Below are positions 58,519 to 64,000 of a stretch of DNA of 64,000 nucleotides, one piece after another. The translations under genes and the position numbers were made by a program. The DNA is from Bradyrhizobium sp. 1 (lineage in GTDB: Bacteria > Pseudomonadota > Alphaproteobacteria > Rhizobiales > Xanthobacteraceae), in assembly GCF_023073315.1 (NCBI RefSeq), contig NZ_JADPJH010000022.1, positions 1-64,000 on the forward strand, read 5' to 3'. The notes under the pieces are model-generated. The model was not told where the DNA came from, did no database searches, and saw only the letters and a program-made list of their open reading frames with translations. Within the stretch, counting starts at the first letter, position 1. Every line of letters begins with the position of its first letter.

Positions 58519-59862
58519 CTAGGGTTTGGCCAGCAGGTCTTCGCGGGCGAGGATCTTGTCGCTTTCCTCAGCCGCGGACTTCAGGAAAGCATCGATCGCG
58601 GCATCGTTGCCCGCCAGCGACTTGTCGGTGAATGCTTTCTCCAGTCGCGCCGCAAGCCGGGTGAGGATTTCGCTGGCAGGGCTGATCGCCGGCACCGTGA
58701 AGAAGACGTGGCCTGCGGGAACGTTGACGAAGGCGTCGAGCTGCGGGATTTTCTTGAGGACTGCCGAGTAGTCGAGGCCCTTTCGGTTGGGGACCCAGGC
58801 CGTGTTCTCGAGCAGCCAGAGCAGGTTTTCCGGCTCGTTTGCCTTCTGAACGAAATCCCAGGCGATCTGGCTCTTCGGTCCCTTGTTCGGCACGTAGAGA
58901 TCGACCGGAACCATCAGCGTGCCCTTGGGCAACGGCGCCGTGGCGTATTTGAGGTTGGGCGCCTTCTTGGCGACGTCGCCGATCACCCAGGATTCCCGGA
59001 TGAACATCGCGGTCTGGCCGAGCTCGAAGGCTTCGGCATCCGCCTTCATCTCCGGCGTCACCGTCCGATAGACCACGACGTTGTCGAGATACTGCTTGAG
59101 CGCGGTGCGGCCAGCCTCGCCCGCATAGGCCGCGCGCCATTTTCCGCCCTTCTCCTCGAGCAGCGTCCCACCGTGATTGTAGAGGATGGTCCAGTATTTC
59201 TCCGCGATGCCCGAGCCGCCGCCGCTGAGGCGCAAGCTCCATCCGCTCACCGTCGGCGCGCCGGACGCATCGCGCTGCGCGAGCTTTTGCGCGTAGGCGG
59301 TGTAGTCGGCCATGGTCTTGGGCGGACCGTCGAGGCCGGCCTTGGCGAGCATCTCGGTGTTGTAGAACAGCGCGCCCTGCCCCTGGAACAACGGCACGCC
59401 GAAGATCTTGCCCTCGTACATGGCGGTCTTCACACGCGTCATGTCGTAATTGGCTTTGACGAAAGCGACGATCGACGCCGGCGGCTCCGGAATGAGGCCG
59501 GCCTCGAGATATCGCGCCGCCTCGACCTCCATCTCGATGACGTCGCCGGCCGCGCCTGACGGAAGCGACAGCGCCAGCCGCTTCTCGTGCTCACGCAGGG
59601 CAATGGCCTCGACGCTGATGTCGAGATCGGGATATTTGCTCTTCAACTGGTCGCCGATGCGCTTGTAAAACGGAGCCAGATCAGGCCACCCGCTCCAGAT
59701 GGTCAGCTTCTCCGCCGATGCAGGCGAAGCAAACGCGGGTACCGCGACAGCCAGCGCCAACAGCAGCGCTGCCGACCGCCATGACCGACGCCCCGAATTC
59801 GCCGGGCGAATGTTGTTCTCGGGACGCGTGACGTAGCCGAACCTGTCGACGGGCTTCACCAT
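58519..59862 (-). CDS. Sugar ABC transporter substrate-binding protein
   Basis: The 447-aa protein has a long N-terminus with RRSWRSAALLLALAVAV and ending SPASAEKLTIWSGW, an export signal, and the family 1 solute-binding fold (PLFQGQGALFYNTEML; GQTAMFIRESWVIGD; PLPKGTLMVPVDLYVPN). The start was taken as the ATG at 59862; it lacks a clear ribosome site. It is the first gene of a leftward sugar-import operon, and a GCAACCGGTTGC operator lies about 52 bases upstream. Confidence 0.86.
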   Translation of the reverse strand: MVKPVDRFGYVTRPENNIRPANSGRRSWRSAALLLALAVAVPAFASPASAEKLTIWSGWPDLAPFYKRIGDQLKSKYPDLDISVEAIALREHEKRLALSLPSGAAGDVIEMEVEAARYLEAGLIPEPPASIVAFVKANYDMTRVKTAMYEGKIFGVPLFQGQGALFYNTEMLAKAGLDGPPKTMADYTAYAQKLAQRDASGAPTVSGWSLRLSGGGSGIAEKYWTILYNHGGTLLEEKGGKWRAAYAGEAGRTALKQYLDNVVVYRTVTPEMKADAEAFELGQTAMFIRESWVIGDVAKKAPNLKYATAPLPKGTLMVPVDLYVPNKGPKSQIAWDFVQKANEPENLLWLLENTAWVPNRKGLDYSAVLKKIPQLDAFVNVPAGHVFFTVPAISPASEILTRLAARLEKAFTDKSLAGNDAAIDAFLKSAAEESDKILAREDLLAKP

Positions 59863-59913
59863 GAGGGTCACTCTCGCATCCGGAATGGGACAAATCCTGC
59901 GAAAAAGCTCGCA

Positions 59914-59927
59914 TGCAACCGGTTGCG
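59914..59927. promoter_or_regulatory. LacI-type operator upstream of the sugar ABC operon
   Basis: GCAACCGGTTGC (59915-59926) is a perfect 12-bp palindrome within a slightly longer near-palindrome. The same core occurs at 61082-61097. It lies between the lacI-type gene and the binding-protein start. Confidence 0.75.
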
Positions 59928-59974
59928 TGTCAATTGCGATCCGATGCCGCTTTCCGAGGCCATTGACTAAATCG

Positions 59975-61033
59975 TCAGCGCCCACGTCGCTTCATCGGAG
60001 CCGGACCGGTGCTGGCGCGAATGACGAGATGGGAATTCAGCTTGTGCCGAATCTCCCCCGACACGCCACCATTCATCTGACTGAGCAGCAGACCGACCGC
60101 GACATCGCCCGCATCGGCGCAGCGCGCCGACACGGTGGTGAGCGGCGGGTAGGTGGTTTCACCGAGCACATCGTCGCAGCCGACGACGCTGAAAGATTTC
60201 GGCACCTCGACATCGAGCGCAGCGAGCCCTGCCATCAGACCTTGGGCGACAAGGTCGTCGAACGCGATCGCCGCGGTGACGCCGCTGGCGACGATCTGGG
60301 TGGCCGCCAACCGGCCGGTGTCGTAGGACGGCGGGCGCGCGGGGACCGCGATCACCTTGAGCCCGCGCTTCTCCGCCTCGCGCCGGACCGCGTTGCGCCG
60401 CTGCTGATTGGACCACGATGTTGTCGGGCCGCTGACATAGGCGATGTGCCGGTGCCCCAGCTCGGCCAGATGCGCGATCGCAGCAGCAACTCCCGGCGCC
60501 GTGTCGATCAGAACCCGTGTAATGCCCTCGATATCGCGATTGATGAGCACCAGGGGCCGGCGCGTCGCATGGCGGCGGATATGCTCTTCGTCCAGACGAG
60601 ACGAGGCGAGGACCAATCCCTCCACCTGACCAATGAAGCGGCCCACCAGCAATTCCTCGCGCGCGGGATCCTCGTCCGAATTGCCGAGGAAAACGCACAA
60701 GCCCGCCTGGTCAGCCCGCAGTTGAGCGGCCCTGATCAGCGGCGGAAAGAACGGATTTGCGACATCGGAGACAATGAGAGCGACATTGCCGTGGCGCCCG
60801 GTCGATAGTGCGCGAGCGACCTGGTTCGGCACGTAGCCTAGCTTGTCGGCGACCTCCTTGACGCGCCGGACGGTCGCTTCGGTCAGCATCTCGGGCCGCG
60901 AGAAGGCGCGCGATACGGTCGCGCGCGAAACCCCGGAGGCCTTCGCCACCTGACTGATCGTCGGCACGACCGATGGACGTCTCTCCCCGCCGCTGTCGGA
61001 ATCGCGCTTCACCGGAGGCCGCCTCCTCTGCAT
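59975..61033 (-). CDS. LacI-family repressor of the amino-sugar cluster
   Basis: The 352-aa protein has an N-terminal LacI HTH (PTISQVAKASGVSRATVSRAF) followed by the hinge helix and a periplasmic-binding-like effector domain (NVALIVSDVANPFFPPLIRAAQ; VVGCDDVLGETTYPPLTTV). Two identical operator cores flank it, one near the ABC operon and one in front of nagB, so it is the likely local repressor, responding to an amino-sugar derivative. Confidence 0.87.
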   Translation of the reverse strand: MQRRRPPVKRDSDSGGERRPSVVPTISQVAKASGVSRATVSRAFSRPEMLTEATVRRVKEVADKLGYVPNQVARALSTGRHGNVALIVSDVANPFFPPLIRAAQLRADQAGLCVFLGNSDEDPAREELLVGRFIGQVEGLVLASSRLDEEHIRRHATRRPLVLINRDIEGITRVLIDTAPGVAAAIAHLAELGHRHIAYVSGPTTSWSNQQRRNAVRREAEKRGLKVIAVPARPPSYDTGRLAATQIVASGVTAAIAFDDLVAQGLMAGLAALDVEVPKSFSVVGCDDVLGETTYPPLTTVSARCADAGDVAVGLLLSQMNGGVSGEIRHKLNSHLVIRASTGPAPMKRRGR

Positions 61034-61081
61034 CGCATTCCACTACACATGCCCCGGCCGGCGCCGGGGCGCAAGCTTGAC

Positions 61082-61097
61082 ATGCAACCGGTTGCAT
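61082..61097. promoter_or_regulatory. LacI-type operator between lacI and nagB
   Basis: ATGCAACCGGTTGCAT is a perfect 16-bp palindrome, 48 bases before the nagB start and 48 bases from the lacI start. It would control both divergent genes. Confidence 0.8.
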
Positions 61098-61145
61098 TAC
61101 ATTCTTTCCCCTCGGGGGTGACGAGCAGGCCCGGCAAACCCATGG

Positions 61146-61928
61146 ATGAGCATGACGATTTCGGTACCTCCCTCAATCGCGACATTTGGAACGCGGGATG
61201 CGATGGGCCGAGCGGCTGCCGCGGACGTCGGCGTTACGCTCCGCGGCCGCTTGGCGCGACAGCGTACGGTGCGCATGATATTCGCGGCGGCACCGAGCCA
61301 GGCGGAGCTGCTGGATGCCCTTGCGCGCGAGCGCGATATCGACTGGCGGCGCGTCACGGCCTTCCACATGGACGAATATCTCGGACTTGCCGCGGATGCG
61401 CCACAGCGTTTCGGCGCCTGGCTGACGCGTCATTTGTTCTCGCGCATCGCTTTCGGCGCCGTTCACTTGATCGGACAAGAGCCGGATCCGCACCGGGAGG
61501 CGTCGCGCTATGCGGCTCTTCTCGGCCACGCCCCGGTCGACATCGTCTGCCTCGGAATCGGCGTCAACGGTCACCTCGCCTTCAATGACCCGCCGGTCGC
61601 CGACCTGCACGACACGAAGCAAGTCAAGGTCGTCGAGCTCGACGAGGTCTGCCGGCAGCAGCAGGTTGACGATGAATGCTTCCCGAGCCTCGGGGACGTC
61701 CCGACCCACGCGATCACGCTGACGATTCCCCGGCTGCTGGAGGCTGCCGAGCTTTTCTGCGTCGTGCCCGGCGTATCCAAGCGCGCCGCGGTTGAGCAAT
61801 CCCTGTTCGGCCCGATCGGCACAGCCTGCCCCGCGAGCGCGCTGCGCACGCATCCACGATGCGCGCTGTATCTCGACCAGGATTCGACGCCGCCGCAGCT
61901 CTCGCCACAAACACCGGCACGCGCATGA
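61146..61928 (+). CDS. nagB: Glucosamine-6-phosphate deaminase
   Basis: This 260-aa enzyme has NagB hallmarks: FHMDEYLGLAADAPQRFGAWL, the turn GIGVNGHLAFNDPP with active-site residues, and ALTLTIP-like ITLTIPRLLEAAE. It converts GlcN6P to Fru6P and ammonia. It is longer than E. coli NagB by a small tail and is coupled to nagA by an ATGA overlap. The perfect operator is 48 bases upstream. Confidence 0.9.
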   Translation: MSMTISVPPSIATFGTRDAMGRAAAADVGVTLRGRLARQRTVRMIFAAAPSQAELLDALARERDIDWRRVTAFHMDEYLGLAADAPQRFGAWLTRHLFSRIAFGAVHLIGQEPDPHREASRYAALLGHAPVDIVCLGIGVNGHLAFNDPPVADLHDTKQVKVVELDEVCRQQQVDDECFPSLGDVPTHAITLTIPRLLEAAELFCVVPGVSKRAAVEQSLFGPIGTACPASALRTHPRCALYLDQDSTPPQLSPQTPARA

Positions 61929-63073
61929 CGGAGCCGGCAACGCGCGTCGCAGGCCGCGATCCCGAGACCGGACGGAATCGCACTATCGTCATTCAGGACG
62001 ACCGGATTTCAGACATCGTTTCTGGCGGTGATGACGACGAGCTGTGGCTGTCGCTCGGTCTGTTCGATCTGCAATTGAACGGCTTTGGCGGCTACGATCT
62101 CAATGCCCGCCCTGATCCCCAGACGGTCCGCGACCTCGTCACGGCCGTCCACAACAGCGGCGTGTCGCGTTTTGCGCCGACGCTGATCACGGCATCGCAG
62201 GACGCGATCATCGATGCGTTGCGGGCTATTGCGCAGGCGCGCGATAGCGATCCGCTTCTGAAGCACGCGATGCCCTTCGTGCATGTTGAAGGACCGCATA
62301 TCGCGCCGGAGGACGGCCCGCGCGGCGCGCACCCGGCCGAGCATGTCAGGCCGCCGAGTCTCGATGAGTTCGACGCGTGGCAGGCCGCCTGCGGAAACCT
62401 CATCGGCCTCGTGACATTGTCGCCGCATTGGCCGCAAACGGAGACCTATGTGCGCGGCCTCCATGCGCGCGGCGTTCGTGTTGCTCTCGGCCATACCAGC
62501 GCGACACCGGATCAGATCGCCGCAACCGTCGCTGCCGGAGCAATTTTGTCGACGCACCTTGGCAATGGCATCGCAGCCACGCTGCCGCGGCATCCGAACC
62601 CGATCTGGTCGCAACTGGCCGAGGACAGGCTGTGGGCGAGCTTCATCGCCGATGGCCATCACCTCCCCCCCGAGACCTTCAAGGCCATGCTGCGTGCAAA
62701 AGGGCTGGAGCGATCAATCCTGGTATCGGACGCCGCCGCGCTCGCGGGTTGCGCACCCGGAATCTACGACGCGCCAATCGGCGGCAAGGTCGAGCTGAAG
62801 GCGAGCGGCCGGCTGGAAGTCGTCGGCACGTCCATCCTGGCTGGAGCAGCCGTCAGCCTCACCTTCGGAATAGCCACGGCAAGACGCATGGCCGGATTGA
62901 CCCTGGCAGAGGCGCTGAAGCTCGCAACGATCAATCCGCGCATACTGTTCAACCTCCCTGCGCTGACGGTCGGGGCGCCGGCCGATCTGCTGCGCTTCCG
63001 TCTCGGCGCGGATGGATCGCTTGCGCCCGAGACGGTCTATGTCGCGGGCCGGCCTTATCCGTGCAATCCGTGA
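61925..63073 (+). CDS. nagA: N-acetylglucosamine-6-phosphate deacetylase
   Basis: The 382-aa amidohydrolase has metal and catalytic motifs: VHVEGPHIAPED (Glu), ALGHTSATPDQ (His), STHLGNGIAATLP (His) and LVSDAAALAG (Asp). In classic NagA the segment is THLFNAM, so this THLGNG form marks a variant clade, common in rhizobia. It overlaps nagB in ATGA (61925-61928) and precedes an oxidoreductase gene. Confidence 0.87.
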   Translation: MTEPATRVAGRDPETGRNRTIVIQDDRISDIVSGGDDDELWLSLGLFDLQLNGFGGYDLNARPDPQTVRDLVTAVHNSGVSRFAPTLITASQDAIIDALRAIAQARDSDPLLKHAMPFVHVEGPHIAPEDGPRGAHPAEHVRPPSLDEFDAWQAACGNLIGLVTLSPHWPQTETYVRGLHARGVRVALGHTSATPDQIAATVAAGAILSTHLGNGIAATLPRHPNPIWSQLAEDRLWASFIADGHHLPPETFKAMLRAKGLERSILVSDAAALAGCAPGIYDAPIGGKVELKASGRLEVVGTSILAGAAVSLTFGIATARRMAGLTLAEALKLATINPRILFNLPALTVGAPADLLRFRLGADGSLAPETVYVAGRPYPCNP

Positions 63074-63083
63074 GGACTGAGAC

Positions 63084-64000
63084 ATGAATCGGCTTCGCAT
63101 CGGGTTGATCGGTCCAGGGGCAATCGGTGAAACGCACGCGCGGGCGATCCGCGCGTTCGACGAGACCGTCTTGTCCGCGATCGCTGGCGGCACGCCCGAG
63201 CAGATCGCAGCGTGCACGAATGGCGAACCCATTCCGACATTCGCGACCACCGAGGCGATGCTGGCCAATGCCGAAATCGACGCGGTCGTGGTCTGCACCC
63301 CGAGCGGCGCCCACCATGACGTAACGCTTGCTGCGATCGAGTCCGGACGGCACGTGCTGGTCGAGAAACCGCTCTGCGTCGATCCCGCCGAGGCCGCATC
63401 CCTGGTCCGCGCTGCCGAGCGCACACAACTCACCTGCGGCGTGGTATCGCAGCGCCGCCTCGAACCGCAGCACCAGGCCATCAAGACTCTGCTCGACGCC
63501 GGTCGTCTCGGACAGCCGCGCCTGATCGAGGCGGCGATCCATTGGTATCGCTCCGACGCATACTATGCGGAGAAGCCGTGGCGCGGCGAAACGGAGCATG
63601 GCGGCGGCTCGCTGTTCAATCAGGGCGTTCACAATCTCGACCTGATGCTTTGGCTGCTCGGAACCGTTGACAGTGTTCAAGGCAAGACGGCGACGCTCGG
63701 ACACACGCATGCCGTCGAGGACACCACGGCGGCGCTGCTCTCCTTCGCATCCGGCACGCTCGGCGTGATCGTGACGAGCACGGCGCTGCCCCCGGGACGC
63801 CCGGCCATGCTTCGGCTGTTCACGGATCGCGGCAGCTGCGAGCTTGCGAACGACAGCATCGTGCGCTGGGACTTTCCCGGCGTTGCCGAGCCGCCAAGCG
63901 CAGCCAGCATAGGAAGTGCCGCCAGCGATCCCAAGGCCATCGGGATCGAAGGACATATCGCGCAATGGCGCGACTTCGCTCAAGCCGTCCGGGAGCGACG
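63084..64000 (+). CDS. Gfo/Idh/MocA-family oxidoreductase (cut by window end)
   Basis: The frame is open to the last base, giving at least 305 residues. The N-terminus has the Rossmann start LRIGLIGPGAIGETHARAI and then VVVCTPSGAHHDVTLAAIESGRHVLVEKPLC, with the EKP catalytic Lys motif, and later HNLDLMLWLLG. It would oxidise or reduce a sugar or inositol-type substrate with NAD(P). It is 10 bases after nagA, so in the same operon. Its substrate and C-terminus are unseen. The ABC ATPase may follow. Confidence 0.87.
   Translation, partial: MNRLRIGLIGPGAIGETHARAIRAFDETVLSAIAGGTPEQIAACTNGEPIPTFATTEAMLANAEIDAVVVCTPSGAHHDVTLAAIESGRHVLVEKPLCVDPAEAASLVRAAERTQLTCGVVSQRRLEPQHQAIKTLLDAGRLGQPRLIEAAIHWYRSDAYYAEKPWRGETEHGGGSLFNQGVHNLDLMLWLLGTVDSVQGKTATLGHTHAVEDTTAALLSFASGTLGVIVTSTALPPGRPAMLRLFTDRGSCELANDSIVRWDFPGVAEPPSAASIGSAASDPKAIGIEGHIAQWRDFAQAVRER

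Noticed and set aside
1..64000. tRNA, rRNA, CRISPR arrays, transposases, integrases or attachment sites
   Set aside because: None could be recognised by eye; no coding frame carries a recombinase or transposase motif. A tRNAscan or repeat search would settle this.

Overview
The window looks like chromosomal DNA of a Bradyrhizobium-type alphaproteobacterium. Evidence: GC-rich codon use throughout, FixJ-like and FixK-like regulators, TTGA-N6-TCAA (FixK/FNR) boxes, and families common in that group (Bug-type binding protein, ABC_sub_bind proteins, DUF3300/DUF2950, IalB, sensorless HisKA_2 kinase). The genus is an inference. I see no rRNA, tRNA, CRISPR array, transposase or integrase.

Region 1 (1-24.8 kb) is a stress and regulation region. 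It holds an MFS exporter, an orphan Bug protein, an aldo/keto reductase and an EmrAB pump with its TetR repressor. Leftward runs carry epoxide hydrolase, crotonase-like protein, OsmC, cupin and MsrA, and also a sensorless kinase with a glyoxalase-fold protein. There are also an unknown 235-aa protein, a DJ-1/PfpI protein and an AraC regulator. Three large paralogous regulators (OmpR-like winged helix + STAND ATPase + helical repeats) are interspersed. Five sites carrying (C/A)TAAC direct repeats, mostly at an exact 10-bp period, lie in front of five transcription units here. This spacing suits tandem binding by an OmpR-type winged helix, so I propose one regulon controlled by the STAND regulators.

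Region 2 (25-31.4 kb) has a pterin-molybdenum oxidoreductase of the BisC/TorA type, a RidA protein, and an overlapping DUF3300-DUF2950 pair followed by a small exported protein. The DUF3300 protein has a Peptidase_S74-like C-terminus.

Region 3 (31.4-54.4 kb) looks like a low-oxygen island. Six TTGA-N6-TCAA boxes lie 53-86 bp upstream of genes. The genes include the DUF3300 operon, an ABC_sub_bind protein, a membrane fusion protein, PPK2, a decarboxylase/AspT/aspartate 4-decarboxylase operon, a second AspT, SulP, YoaK and an AI-2E family protein. A FixJ-like regulator, a receiver-only regulator and a cysteine-free FixK-like regulator lie within it. Aspartate decarboxylation with aspartate:alanine exchange would consume protons and build proton motive force when respiration is limited.

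Region 4 (54.5-64 kb) begins with decay: an Lrp fragment lacking its HTH, divergent pxpA and pxpB, and a pxpC internally deleted to about 120 bp. It ends with an amino-sugar cluster: sugar ABC permeases and binding protein, a LacI repressor with two GCAACCGGTTGC operators, nagB, nagA and a Gfo/Idh/MocA oxidoreductase cut by the window end. The ABC ATPase is not in view.
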